Source of the DNA: Bombyx mori
Taxonomy: Eukaryota; Arthropoda; Insecta; Lepidoptera; Bombycidae
Length of the DNA: 64,000 bases
NCBI RefSeq assembly: GCF_030269925.1
Contig: NC_085107.1
Location: 8,060,001-8,124,000, forward strand
Direction: 5' to 3'
In this document: one piece after another, positions 47,261 to 60,761 of the stretch
Numbering within the stretch: position 1 is the first letter of the stretch
Layout: every line of letters starts with the position of its first letter
Translations under genes and position numbers: made by a program
The notes under the pieces: generated by a model
The model's input: only the letters and a program-made list of their open reading frames with translations
The model's database searches: none
What the model was told of the DNA's origin: nothing

Positions 47261-48087
47261 AGGACTTTCCCAACCTGATCCATTCTCAAGAAAAAAATTT
47301 TCTTCGATGATCGTTCTAATTGAAATTGTTAACGTTATATCCGCAGGCAACAAAATCTGGCCAAGTTGTCAACAAAATTTATTATTGGATTGTGAAAAAT
47401 AATTGAAATGTAATACGAAATAAAGTTCGGTATTTTTATTTAGTGACAGTATTAAAATAATATAATTGCTTTATTTATAAAAACAATTTCATTCTACAAT
47501 CGCGTGCAACTCGTTTTCATTTTAAAGAAAAACATATTTAAAAATTAATTCGAATTAAACAAAAAGAAAATATAATAATTACAAAATATTATTTCATATT
47601 AGTTTCTTTTTACCACCAGTTCCTTATGTAACCGTAGTCTTGAGTAGATCCTTCGTTGGTAGTCAGTTAATATACAATCGAAATAAATTTTCTTTTTTTT
47701 ATTTATGAAAGCACATTACCGAAATAACAATGAATAAAGCGTAAAAAAAACAGCAAAGCAAGAATATTCGCAATTAGACAAATACAATTAAGAGGAGTAC
47801 TGAATGACATGTCGATGTATGTTTAATGGTTATTCAAAACAGTTTCGTTAGCTGGAAGCTGAGGACGCATTGTATCAATGTTGCGAGCGACTGCAATTAA
47901 TGCAAATGGACCGGTAATCACGAGTGTTTAAAGTCCTTGTAAATGAGATCATACAGAATATCACACAGGACAACGGTGATTTTGTAACAAAATTTGCCGT
48001 ACCCAATGCATATTTAGTATCGGTATGGTTTAACGAATATTTTATTAGTGAATTAGGAACAATAATCTTATACCTTTAAACGAGCAA
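47261..48087. other. Intergenic, nothing recognised
   Basis: AT-rich; no coding pattern or repeat boundary found. Confidence 0.4.
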
Positions 48088-48433
48088 TTTTTGTATATAT
48101 ATATATATATATATAGTATATATAATCTGAATCTCGGAAACGGCTCCAACGATTTTCATAAAATTTAGTATACAGGGGATTTCGGGGGCGATAAATCGAT
48201 CTAGCTACGATTTATTTTCAGAAAATATTGTTTTAATTGTGTTTTCAATAATCAACTTTATCGATAATCAACTTTATGACTCTTCCCGACATCTATTGGC
48301 GAATAATAATACTATTTTTTATAATTGAGAGCACTAAAGCTATTTCAGTAGATGGCGTTGTTAAGACACCGGAAAAACACATTTTATCAAAAATAAAAAA
48401 TAAAATACCGAGCAAAGCTCGGTAATCGTCTAG
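48088..48433 (+). mobile_element. Helitron-like element with 3' hairpin
   Basis: The 3' end has a six-pair hairpin CCGAGC-AAA-GCTCGG (48408-48422), then seven bases and CTAG followed by T, the textbook Helitron terminus. The left part is a (TA)n tract (48094-48117) followed by ATCTGAATCTCGGAAACGGC. The exact 5' end is uncertain. Non-coding. Confidence 0.7.
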
Positions 48434-51160
48434 TAATGCTTAATTATGATCGATAATGTTTTGAAGAAGTTAGGATTTGTAATAGAAAATTTGTTTAACG
48501 GATATAGACGTTTATTGATATAACTAACGGTAACATCATGGGAGTGAAAGTCGATGACAGCCACGATGGATAGCACACTGCGGCTCTTGGGTGTTTAGTT
48601 ATATTTTATTCCGCCCGCATCTTTTTCCGCGTGGACTACAGTGTATCGTGTGGGGGAGACTCGTGCTTCTTGGCAGCGGGATGAAAGATAGCCTGTATCG
48701 TCTTCCGGAATTGAAATCTGTTTCTACACCGAACTTTGTCAAAGTTGGTTCGCAAACGCAAAACGCAAAAGACGGATACAGCAAAATTTTCTTAATAACA
48801 TTATTTGTTGTGTAATTTCAAAACGTGTTATAGCATAAAAATGTATCTTATAGATCTTTAAATGATAATAATTAATTCGACTTTTACGGTATAAACTCGT
48901 TTTTTTTGTATTCTCATTATAATAGTATTATTGCAGTTGGCATAATATTCAAATGTCGAATATCTATTAAATGACATTTTTGACAATTACAATTCCAAAT
49001 AAAAAATTGTACACGTCCGCTCTTTAATACCTGAGAAGACATGAAGAGATCTTCTTGTCCAAGGAGACTTATGTTCTAATTTCAACATATTATTACTTAA
49101 GATTCAATATTATTGAAATTATAACTACTTCAATGAAATATATTCTTTGCAATGAATATAATAAAGATAGGTTCTGAATAAATTATGAGGAAAAGAAAAA
49201 AAAAATGAAATAAACGACCGCATATTCATAAGGTTTACTGCACGTATAATTGTGATATTATATTTTTTTTACTCTTTTAGTTGTTATTACACAATGAGAA
49301 TTTCTCAATTGTCTTTGTTTACTTGTCATCCCGTTGCGATGCCGGGTAATGTGAGCTGATAGCTCTAGTTACCACTAGAACATAAGATTTAAATTAGGGA
49401 GAGGAGTGAAAAAAGTTAGGGTCGTGCTCAAGGATCTCATAGCAAATCTTATTGCGTTTTAACGCGAGAATGAGGTGGTTAAATTTAAAACTAATTATTA
49501 AGTGCACTTTACTGCGAACGACATTGGTTTCGGCGCGTGTGCGATGGATGTAGTGTGAGTGTGCACGTAATTTTTAATAAATAATATACGTATAAATTGG
49601 TACTACGTTATCGATTTTTATGTGCTAAGTTAATACATCCAAACAATAAATAGAATTTTAACCTTCATTCGATACAAAGCTCCGAGCAAATGTGCCAAGG
49701 CGACGTTCCCGTTGAGACTTCGATATTTTAGTTCCTAGTATGTTGCAAGGTCAGATGTTAGTGGTTTTTTTTTGCTTTAAATGCCAATGCTGACATACAG
49801 CCCAGTGGTCTTACGATCCATTTAATGAACAATAATTTCTCGATGACAGTCTCTACTATCTCTTTAAATAAAAACTCATGTAGGTATGTACATATCATCA
49901 CAGCCGAATTAAGCAAGTTGGTGATTGATACCTAACAATACGTTAATTAGATATAAGTATCGCGATGCTTTTTCATAATGAAACTAGTTTGTAAGCATGC
50001 GAAATAAATGTATTAAATTTAATTTAAAATACTATAATAATTTACAAATTCAATTTAAATTTAATTAAAAAAAAAACAATCGAAACAACCATGCTTTAAT
50101 AACATCACTCAATACAAATACGTCCTATTATTAAAATTTATGTTACGTTTTTGAAGTGGAGACCATTTTTAGTTATCAAACAAATGATATTTAAGCGACC
50201 CGTTAAAATACAACGTTGATTAAACCTCGTAGACTGAAGCCATTCCTACGGTTTAATCTATCGTTTATTATGTTTATTTTACGACATATTGAATACTTTT
50301 CGAACAATTTTCGTGGCATCATTTGTCAAAATGTGAATGTTGTGATAACTTTTTGACGTGACAACGTCTTATGATTCAATGGAGCCGGCTGCACGCACGA
50401 AAAATATGACTCATGTGGCGTTACAACGCTCTGAGGCGTTCCATTTAAGGCTTGAAGTGCAAGCGAGAACGCGCAACGAGCGACAAAGAGGCACAATCGG
50501 CCTCCGCGTTCGGCAGCGTTCGACATAATAATATGTCTCTCTCCTTCTTGAGTGAGCGATGCATCCGCGTGGACAGCTGCTATACAATAATACATTTACA
50601 TGTTTTCGTCAAGTATGAAGTTCAGTGAAAAGTGAATGTGGTATAAATTGTCCATACAAAGTATCTATCAAACAAATAAAATTAAAATTTTCTTTTGAAA
50701 AATGATACCATTACATCAGTATTTTCTTATGCCATTGTCACGTTCAACTCAGTACTCGTAAACCGACTTTACAGACAACCGATTTTTTGTATACGAAAAT
50801 GAGTAAAAGTAGTTTTAATGTTCATATACATAATATAATTTTTAATATGTACGTATAAAATAACTCAACTGTTCCTCTTTGAATGACGAACAATAGGGCA
50901 GTCCTCAAAGTAACGAACTGATTTATTAAACTTACCGCAATTGTTATTGAAGATGCGAGACGCGAGGTGAGGTAATACCCTGCTACAATTACAGCAAATC
51001 TCTGGTAGTAGAATTGCAGTAATTTATGTCGAAGGCGCTTTTTGATCAGCGTTTTCAATTTAATTTACTGTATCCAATTCAGATTTACAATTTTTGAAGT
51101 GTTTCTAGTTGCGATAAATAGAAAAAAGAATACTCATATGTACTTAAGATAAATTTTATA
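48434..51160. other. Gene-free stretch
   Basis: No supported gene. 48590-48790 resembles an old lepidopteran repeat (GATGAAAGATAGCCTGTATC). A GC-rich island at 50380-50580 is described separately. Confidence 0.4.
50380..50585. other. GC-rich, CpG-containing island
   Basis: About 200 bases clearly richer in G+C and CpG than the flanks (GAGCCGGCTGCACGCACG; GGCCTCCGCGTTCGGCAG). Reading frames exist on both strands but none resembles a known protein. Could be a regulatory element or an unrecognised exon. Confidence 0.3.
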
Positions 51161-51162
51161 AA

Positions 51163-51490
51163 GAAAAAATGGACAATAGATCTCTTGGGTCCGTATAGCG
51201 GAGTTCACAAGCATCACAATGTTAATGACGCCGCCTACACACTACATACAATACAGCATCCGGAATCGACGAGTTTCTGCCAGGAACAAGTAGGACGGTG
51301 GAAGCTACCTGTGTCGATACAATATGGCTTATCATCACTTATATTGAGAGGAACACTGTCGTCCGTAGATCGTATAGGGTACACGATACTGAGTTCTCCA
51401 ATGTTGACATTTTATTTATCGCAATGCACTTTTGGAATATTTTTAAATCGAGTCAGATCCGATTTGTATTATGACGTTTTAAAATATATA
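51163..51490 (+). other. Unassigned open stretch, possible exon
   Basis: About 105 codons without stop, from KWTIDLLGPYSGVHKHHNVN to VRSDLYYDVLKYI, closed by a GTAAGC donor-like site at 51491. There is no ATG at the start and no resemblance that I recognise. It may be chance or a repeat fragment; the sequence after it (51560-51715) has a LINE-like tail. Confidence 0.2.
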
Positions 51491-51715
51491 GGTAAGCTTA
51501 TAGAGAGGTGGATGGATGTATGTTTGATACATATGTGAGTGTGTATGTGTGTATTGTGTTGCCTTTTTTTTAAACTTTATTAATTCCTTTCTTTTCTTTG
51601 TTCACTTTCTACTCTTGTTTGATGTCAATGATAGTTACTTGTTTGGTTTTTGTTTAGTCTTTTTAATTTGTTATATGTTTGTTTTCTACTGTTGGTTTTC
51701 CAAATAAAGAAAATA

Positions 51716-54062
51716 AATTAGGGGTTGCGGCTAAGAATTTTAGAGGTAGAAGGTAATATAGAGGCCACTATAGGAAAAGTGGTAACGGTAGATCGAGATT
51801 GCTGAAGTCATGTATGTACCCATATACTCGTACCTATACCTGGATAGAAAGTGACAATGTGGAACTTTCCGATCTTAGAGTTATGAAGATATTATGAATT
51901 AGGATATTCGTAGTATTTATGTGCTGTAGAATACTTACAAAGCATTTTACTTAACTTGAATTTAAACTTAACCAAAAACAAACCACAATTAGAAGTAGGT
52001 ACTAGGGATCACCTTTTCTTCGAGAACCACCCACACCTACTCTGAGATCTGAGGCAGGAGTACGAGGGAAACCTAAAAATGAATTGTTAATAGTGAGGTC
52101 AGAGTTTGGCTAGCTTTTCAAATGATTATCTAAGCCTATTCTTAACGTAATCGTCACCATCCGAATCATGAGACCGAAAACTCATACGCGTTAAAAAGTT
52201 AGTAAAACAAACATTTAAAATCTGAAGACATGATTATTCTTTAGCATAAATTAAAAGGATGAGAGTAATAACTGGACCGGGTACAAAAAGAAATCCAAAC
52301 ATACAAAAAAGTAATTAATAAACCTTTTTTATACATATTATTAATTATTACTAGTAAAATTATAATCGTTGACTGTGTACTTATTGCCGTGTAAGAATTA
52401 ACGTTCACTCCAGTTTTGATGCACTCACCTAATAATACAAACCATTTATTATGAACTAAAAGTGTATATTCGCTTTGATAAATGACACTCTCTTCAGTAG
52501 ATTTGACAGGAAACCAACTGAGGACGAACATTTTCGTGAAAATTAATTGTTGTACCGTTGGCATTCTTACCTAAAGATTTGATTCATAGTCATTCCCATT
52601 ACGGCGCAGCTTTACAGTAAGAGTCTTACATTCCTCATCAAAACATTTACGAATGAATAGATGTTATTTTTCAGAAGTTACATTAACATGCTTACATACT
52701 ATATTTCAAATTAGTTTCTGATTTTTCAAATCAAATTATTGCACACTGATATTTCATTTTAAAATTGCTCATATTCGTTATTTAACTATTATGTATTTTT
52801 AATAAATAAAAATTTAAGTTTTCTATTGTTTAAGCTTCCTCAAGTATGTTGTAATTTATTTGTTTCATTAAAAAGACACAAGTGGAGTTAGTTTCTGTTA
52901 GACCAGCAATCTCCAAGCATTGAAGCAATGGGGTCAGAGTTTTCTATGGGCTATTCGTCTTGAAAATTGAACGCGGATATATGCATATGCAAATGACTTA
53001 AGTTATAAACTGCTATGCTTCTTATGGTGTTTCGACAAAACAAGAAACAAAAAAGAAAATCCTTAGTTCTATATCTCCCATTTTTCTAAAGTGCATATTG
53101 TTTCTAATATCATACTCTCTATATGGCTTTGTTCTTTTTAGATGAAGAGCTACTAAGTTTATTGCAACAAGAGGTAATTAATCTAAGTTCTAATCATAGT
53201 CAAACTATTTTGTGAGATTCGACTATACAATTTCGAATTTCATGGACACAGAGCGCGTTGTAAGGATAGATACCGCCCTCCCATCTTTTTCTACCGCGAA
53301 GCTTATATTATACAATTGAGATTTATATTTCGTGTTTCAAGAACGATGGTATCATCATTCACTCCTATGATATTCAGCAACAACAATATGGCCTTCTACC
53401 ACGCATGTGCTTTTTGGTTATCAGGCTTATTCCTGTTGGTCGTGTCTAGACTGATGTTTCTCAGTACATAACCCGAATGCCACCACCTTAAGACATGAGG
53501 TCAAAGTCTGAATTTGTATTATATTGTATAATAATATATACTTTTAACATTACTTGCGTTTAACTAAATTTATCATAATAAAACCGTTAGCATAAATCTG
53601 GAAAAAGCCGTTAGTGCTTGTAAAATACTACATATTTTCCCTTTAGTTTCCACATTGAGATTACCTTTGTATATTTTTGGACCTAACTCCTTGTTTCATT
53701 TGCCTTAATACCAAGGGCCGTGACCTCTGTAGAATTACCTGTGCGACCGTCTAATGACATAATATTTAAGCTCTTAAAGCTAACAGATTGGATTTCAAGA
53801 TACGTTGCCTATAAATACGTTCATTTTAGAGAAATAGAGATCTTTTAAATTAATCAGTTGCCACTCGCAGCTCGGTCTATTGGTCAACCGATGATATGGA
53901 TACGCATTCAGCATACATGAGTCACCGGAACTCTGGTAGCATGCATTCGATTATGCGTTTGCTCAAAATTCGTTAAAGAAATGAAAATATTTAACAAATT
54001 GATATGTTTATTTAGTCAATTAATTTTAAATATTGTTCCCAATCTTAATTGTTCTCTACATA
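51716..54062. other. Gene-free stretch
   Basis: AT-rich. The longest frame, 52241-52564 on the reverse strand (107 codons, hydrophobic), has no recognisable family signature and no splice context that I trust. Weak SINE traces near 53240-53500. Confidence 0.35.
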
Positions 54063-54340
54063 TGAGTCGTCTATTATCAAAGGTGGCAATCTGTGCATTT
54101 GGACAAAAAAAAATTATTGATATGTCAATACAGATTGATTTGAATATAATCGTCTCCTTCAAAGAATACGGTTCAAAACCTGCATTAAATAAAGGTTAAT
54201 AGTTAACCTGTTATTTATCTAAGGTGTCGTTCCGAAGAGTTTTGTGACTGCCAATGGAATACAAAGTCAATAATTCGTTTTTCTGATTTACCAATCATTG
54301 TCCAAAAGTCAGATTGCCGCCTTTGATAATAGTCGACTCA
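54063..54340. mobile_element. 278-bp MITE, copy 2
   Basis: Same length, orientation and inverted ends as 17242-17519, differing at about six positions. Flanked by TA on both sides. Confidence 0.85.
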
Positions 54341-54639
54341 TATATAACCTTGTTTCCTTTACATATAGTTTCAAAGCTTTAATAAACTTTAATATTAGTG
54401 CTGTAGAGGGAAAAAAATATAAAAATTATACGAATTCAGTAAAATTATTCCAGGAAAAAATTAATTAGCTACCGCAGAGCACTCTTTACTTAAAAGCAAA
54501 CTTTGACATCTTTGTTAAGGTTCAATCGTAAATACAGTCTTGGCTATCCAATTTCATACTGGTAACCATTGAGCCCAGCCGTTTCAGAAAATTCCTTTTC
54601 CTTCGGGAGTTGTGAGATAACAAATGATGAAACAATGAC

Positions 54640-55042
54640 GCCATCATGCTAGGAGGCATATTACCCCCGCGCGGGGTAGTGACGCGACGTTGCCGCTCCG
54701 CTCCCGCCTCCAGGCTTCGCCTGTGCTCGCTGCCTCGACGATCGGGTCATACCGCGTGCCACCTTCGAACGAACGTCCGCGTACCAGCGCGAGCGAGCTC
54801 CGCTTCGCCGTTTCAAACAAACTTCAAACTCACTTTCGTCCAAACCTGTTTCGCAATAGACCAACTTTTGATAAAACATACAGCACGAAAATCACTCTAT
54901 TTATTTTCGTAGGTAAACTCAAACATAGTTTAATTTTTAATAATTACAAAGTTTAAAAAGTTTGTTTGTAAGTCGGCGGCCGTGTGCGGTGTGCATGTGT
55001 AAGCTCTAAAGTCATGGCTGGACAAAGTTCTCACTAAACCGG
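54640..55042 (+). promoter_or_regulatory. CpG-rich candidate promoter and untranslated first exon
   Basis: 54655-54810 is strikingly GC- and CpG-rich for this AT-rich window (CCCCCGCGCGGGG, GCGCGAGCGAGCTCCGC). It is followed by sequence running to a strong donor CCG|GTAAGT at 55043. Just before the donor, ATGGCTGGACAAAGTTCTCA runs into a stop after seven codons, so this would be a 5' UTR with a short upstream ORF. The layout suggests the first exon of a + strand gene with a long first intron leaving the window. The long frames on both strands reflect GC content only. Confidence 0.4.
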
Positions 55043-57174
55043 TAAGTAAAACGAACTTTACTGGAAACGTTTATTTAAAATTGTAATGTATGAGATGATA
55101 CGAACTCTTTGTACTGTTCTCGTGTCAGTGCGTTGCGTTGGGTTTCCGTTGCACTCCCGTTGTCTGATTAGCATCTAATTAGCCGTAACTTTTTAAACTG
55201 TTGTATTTACGTTTACATTACGTGTATTAAAAAACTTTATTGGTGTACCGACGCCAATAAGACACTACGCTTGTTTACATTGCTTAATTTCTGCGAACCG
55301 TCAAGTGTTTGATGATTCGTTGCACAGAGCGATTGCACGCTGTTGTGCTTCTCAGTAACGTTCCGTTTGAATAGTGTAATTAGATCCTTGAACTTGACTT
55401 CAAATTGTTCGTTCTATAAGTCATTCTAAATTTAAGTCTTTCGTTTTCATAATGATTTTTACCAATTTCATTGGCGGTGACATTAATCGAAGAAAAGTGG
55501 AGGACAAATTAATTTTATCTTTGTCCTAAAAATACTTTTTTTCAAGATATTCATCATAAAACAATTAATTGGTCTTAAAGTATATGAGTAATTATGACTG
55601 TTTCAAATTATGGCTCACCCATAAATTTTGCTGTATAAGATGAAATATTTTGTAGAGTTTCTTTCTCTTGATAAATTGTAAGATTTATTTTATACAATAA
55701 CATGGAACCTATATAACATACTTATACCTAGATAATAAAAACAGAGCAGCTCTATGCAAAATTTAACATAACTCAAGTCCAATTAATAAGGCACACATTC
55801 ACCGTAATCAATATATCAATCAGTTCAGTCGTACGGAGTTGAAGGATCAAATTCGCTACTTCTAATTTAATTGACAAATTGGGGTACAAAGCTAATTGGT
55901 ATTTAAGGAATTATAAGATCATTGAGCCGCTGTGTCCATTAGGTAAACATTCTAAAATAATAATTTCTTTGTCACAATGTGTTCATGATATGAGCGACGG
56001 ATTATAATTTGTTAAATTATAATTCGAAATCATTTTAACAGACCTCTTGTAGTAACGAAGGAAAAGCGTACAAAACAAAAAATATTACTATGAAAAGAAG
56101 TAAGTTAATTTCAACGCAATTTATCAGTCTCAAATGTTATTGCCAGTGTTTTACTCAAAAGACTTCAACGTCTCAACTTACTTTGAACTTAAGAGAAGGA
56201 ACAGGACGAAAACATTTTCGTCTAAAATATTAGACTATTTTCTGTGTATAAAATAATATTTACTGATTCATAGTTATGTTTTACATTCTTAATTTGAACA
56301 TATATTAAATATCTTATTCGCTTTTAGTTTGAGAATATAATTATATAATACGATGAGCCTAGTTAAAATAAATTAGGCTTTTCAATTTAAATTCCATTAA
56401 CGGAATCGTGCCTTCAAAACTTTTTTCAATAATTCTATACAAAACATAAAAAAAAGTTGTAACCGAAAACCGAATTTAAGTATGTTCAAAAATAACAAAT
56501 CGTAATAAGAAGCTGTTAGAAATATGAAATAAAATTTTATTTCCGGATCTTCGTCTGCGCTGTTAAAAATGAGGCAGTTGTGTGACTAAAAATGATGAAA
56601 GGTAAAATCGTTCTTTGAATAAAGTACCCGCGTATGATACAACAGGAGTTTACTGCTGATAGGGTGTCTTTGAAAACCACCACGAGTAGGTATCATGTGT
56701 ATAATTGCCCCGAAGTAGTGATGCGTTGCAGTTGGAAGGGCAGGACACTCCATTACAATTTACATTCTTAAAAAACCAGAGTAGCTTAATCCGTTTTTAA
56801 TGCACTTTTGCCGAATAAAGCTTAATTAGTGTTCATAAGCCGCTTGTTCGGTCATTGTTCAAGGAGTTTCGGAAGAGACTACAAATGTAAAGGGACGCAA
56901 AATCTTACTTCCTCGTCAGCAGACATAATCTTCTAAGCAGTAGTTTGACTATGTCAACTGCTTTCAGTGAATATCCCCAGAAACTGTTTGTGAACTTGTA
57001 GTTTGACCGCTGTAATGAAAATTCTAGCTCTATATAATAAAATAAGAAGACTTTCCTTGAGTGGGCTATTTATGCTCTATGCATATTTTACCAGCTGCAT
57101 ATTTATATAATATAACATATGTACATAAATATTGCTACTAAATTGTTTGTAAACCAGTCGGAAAGTAAAGATCG
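55043..57174. other. Possible first intron, no coding exon
   Basis: AT-rich; a diverged SINE piece is suggested at 56640-56790 (GATGCGTTGCAGTTGGAAGG). No exon is recognised. Confidence 0.35.
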
Positions 57175-57765
57175 GAAGCTGTACGTTCGCAGCTGTTGAC
57201 AAGTATTATACCTGGATTAAGCTCTCCAGCTTGGCAGGTCCTACTCCGAAAAAGAGGTCAATCGTCAAATCGTACTCGCATGGGTAGCGTTCGGAAACCT
57301 ACTTAGAATGTTCTCATCACAAATACCACTGTGTCTCAAGACGAAAGCCTTTGACCTATGTATGTTGCCACTAATGACACTATGGCACTAGGACGTGGTT
57401 GCTCACAACGGGCTTTATCAGAAGACTCCAGATCACCCAAAGGGCAATGAAGAGGGTTATGCTCGGAGTTTTCCTGCGAGATCAAATTAGGAATGAGGAG
57501 ATTTTCAGGATAGCCATAATAACTGACATTGTGCAAAGGATTGCAATGTTAAAGAGGCCGTAGGTAGTACATATTGCTCGTAGAACAAATGGTCGTTGGG
57601 GCCGAAAAGTTCTCGAGTTCTCTCTCTAGGTGGACCAACGAATTGTTGAAAGTTGCGGAAATCCGCTGGATCCAGGTAACGCAGGACCGTTTTGGCGAGA
57701 TTTGGGGGAGTCCTATGTTCAGAAGTGGATGTCTATGAGCTGAAAGTAGTAGAAGAAGAATAAAC
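57175..57765 (+). mobile_element. RTE-type LINE C-terminal remnant
   Basis: Translating with frame changes gives GFIRRLQITQRAMKRVMLGV, then FLRDQIRNEEIFR, HIARRTNGRWGRKVLE and ESYVQKWMSM, the conserved end of lepidopteran RTE-type reverse transcriptases. Stops interrupt it. The tail is rich in AGTAG/AGAAG triplets. Confidence 0.82.
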
Positions 57766-59357
57766 CGATCTATCGACACACTTCGTTGTTATTAATATAT
57801 ATATATTTTTTAATTCCGAATTACACAAGATGATTGTAATTCTTGAGGTGATATGGTTAGTAGTAATGATCGAATTACGGTCATTGGGTGAATTCTAGTT
57901 ATATATACCTATAGATAATAATCAATTAAATAAAGAAGTAGACGAGAGATGACCGAATTTTAAGACACGAATCTTTATTTAAGGTTAATATGTAGTTTTT
58001 TTTAATATGTACAAATAGGATATTTTTACCGTCTTCAAAAGTGAGTTGGATGAAATTGAATATTTCTTGGTCACTCACATTAGACAGGCAGAGTTCTTGT
58101 GATCGATTGTCATTCTGTCAAAAATTTTATGTCCCGTGATGCAATAAAACCTAGTAGACTTAATGTTTGAAATCGCTTTGTAACAGACTTAAAATAAAAT
58201 AAAAATAAAATCACAAAAAAGTACAATCAACATTAATACCATTAAATAAGAATAGATTAGTAACTATGGGTTAGTATGCAGTAAGTAACAATAGCGTTTA
58301 CTTTAAAATATTCTAAACGGTGTAAACCATGATTTTCATTCGCATCGAGTTCATTCCCAATTTTTTTGTGGACTGAAAAATGTTCTGGTACAAGGATTTA
58401 ATATCTGAAATGTTAATTCCGTCCATATCTGTTCTAAAACTAATACATGTTTATGAAAATTAAAATCACTTAAACATGTTTTTTTAGTGCAATCGAAACT
58501 TCGATCTAATCGTTTTAAAATAAGGTACGCCACTACTATGTGGGGTACGTAGTCCGAAAGCTATATTAATAACTCAATATCAAAATATTTGCGTCTCATT
58601 AGATTATATATAATATACAGATACATATATAGATAAAAATCAATACCTTGATATCGTTCTGCCGTTTTAGCTAAAGAATCGTACAGCTGTTGTTTATACC
58701 TTTGTTATTGTTTTTTCCAATGCACCTCCAATGTAAGAAAGTCGTGCGAATAGTTCAATTAAAATATTTAATACATATTATAAAGAGCTGCACCACGCCG
58801 TGGCCGGGTATTGACTAAAACAAGCGCAACGTGTGAATGTGTTGAACGTGAGCTACATAGTAGGCGTAGTGAGGGGTGGAAGGTTTTTTTTGTTACGGAA
58901 TTTCATGATTCCGCTTTCAAGCCGCGCTGAAGGCCCGGATAAAATCTATGCAGTAGTTTAAAAATAAAAGGTTAATCTTGTTAGATAAAAATAGATAAAG
59001 CCTGCATAGCTAATTAAATGCACGTCCTTTAAATATCAGTAAGGGGTGGTGGTGGTCCTGTCGCCCCTTATCACAACTGGAGCGTCGAGTTCATTCTGTT
59101 GTGAACTAAGCTAAGCACTTATATGCTATACGGTTTGTTTAGCAATTAACTAGTCCGTAAATGTGGAAGCTTCCTTTATAGTCACTTCAGGGCTAAGTTG
59201 TTAGTAATAGCTCGTTAAGTGTGCAGTTCATAAAATAGTGGGCAGATTAAATCGATTCAGGTCGTTCTCATTTCCAAACATTATCATTTAATGGTAGTGG
59301 TGGCTATTTTAAATTAAGTCCAAGTAAATATGTACTTTGTAACTAATATATATTTTC
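57766..59357. other. Gene-free stretch
   Basis: AT-rich, no supported gene. A GC-richer patch at about 58785-58950 and a GGTGGTGGTGG run at 59045 are the only notable features. Confidence 0.35.
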
Positions 59358-59478
59358 TCAGAACTTATATCTCAAGGTGGGTGGCGCATTTACGTTGTAG
59401 ATGTCTATGGGCTCCAGTAACCACTTAACACCAGGTGGGCTGTGAACTCGTCCAACCATCTAAGCAATAAAAAAAATT
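59358..59478 (+). mobile_element. SINE 3' tail
   Basis: GAACTTATATCTCAAGGTGG through CACTTAACACCAGGTGGGCT and a poly-A run (59467-59475). Well conserved against the 17.9-kb copy. Confidence 0.85.
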
Positions 59479-60359
59479 GAATCTCGATATGGCAGGTCTA
59501 CCCCTCTGTCACGGATCATTCGGTCTTGGGAAATGCGATAGTGGCGGTTCCCTCCTCATAATATGGTAATACCATCGCAGCCCATTTTCTTTCACTTTAT
59601 TTATGGGAAGGCTCTTTAAAATATCCTCATATTATTATTATAAGGTAGCTTTACATTCTATGCAGTTATGTCATTCCTCCAGCCTAAAATAGCATATTCA
59701 TTTATGCATTTTTGAAGTTCATATCCCTTAAGGATTTCCCAGCTCTACATCCACTTTAATGGGCTATTGATTTGTATAGATTTCTATAAATCTGTAGTAG
59801 TTTGTCAACATTAATTTGTAAAATAATATTTATAATTAACAGAAATACAAAACAAAAGTATAAACGTTTTTGGACTACGGAAATTATTTTTAAATATGTT
59901 AAATACTGATTTAGCTTTAGATTTAGATTTAATTTAATTATGATAAACATATTTCAAAATAATAATTAAAACCTGTATTTGAAATGTAATAAGCATTTCA
60001 GATTAAAAGGTCGTTACCTAATTACTCTTTAAGTGAGGTAGGAGACAGATCTGAACTAAGAAAAAAAAAATGTACAGCTTCTAATTAAATTTGAAAATAC
60101 AAGGCGATTTGCGAAAATAATTTTTACTAGAAGGTATAGGCAAGATGCCTACCGACCTGCGCGTGGGTCTTAAATAGCTTTTTTAATTTATAGCAAAATA
60201 ATTACTTTCAAAAAATTTGCGCACATTGTATACATTAACAGCGATCAGAATATGAAATGTTTCAAAATTACCTTCCACTACTGAGAATTAGAAAAAAAAT
60301 TATAAAAACTTAATATTAGTTTTAGGAAAACCCGACCCAAAACCGCAGATTTTATTATG
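59479..60359. other. Intergenic, nothing recognised
   Basis: AT-rich sequence without gene or clear repeat. Confidence 0.4.
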
Positions 60360-60470
60360 TATTTTTTTTATTGCCCTTCTAGGCAGACGAGCATACGGTC
60401 CACCTCATGGTGAGTGGTTACCGTCACCCATGGACTTCAGCAATGAGCAGAACCATGCAGCTGCCTTATG
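60360..60470 (-). mobile_element. LINE 3' tail, reversed
   Basis: Poly-T (60362-60370), then CTAGGCAGACGAGCATACGG and CACCCATGGACTTCAGCAAT; the 33.2-kb family. Confidence 0.78.
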
Positions 60471-60761
60471 TGTTAGATCAAGCATCGCACAAAAATAAGT
60501 TTTTTAAAGTTTTTATGTTGAAAAGTTTAATAATGGACTTATTAAATTTTATCTCGCTACAATGACGGGAGCGATATAAGAATAGGATCACCTTTACCCT
60601 ACTTAGTTAATCTGATATCAAAGAAGGTTCAAGGAAATTTTTTACATTAAAAAAAGATACAGCACCTACCTACTTGGCTCCGGGGTTCGGACCTCTGCCC
60701 GGGAAAAAACGGAACCTACTGTTCTTTAAATACTTTGATAAAATACTGCTAAAAACACTGA

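Noticed and set aside
52241..52564. A hydrophobic 107-codon reverse-strand frame, considered as a chemoreceptor exon
   Set aside because: No receptor signature or convincing splice sites; AT-rich DNA easily gives hydrophobic frames.
54646..54956. Overlapping frames of 72-88 codons on both strands
   Set aside because: They arise from high GC content in one block, with no homology and no agreement between frames.
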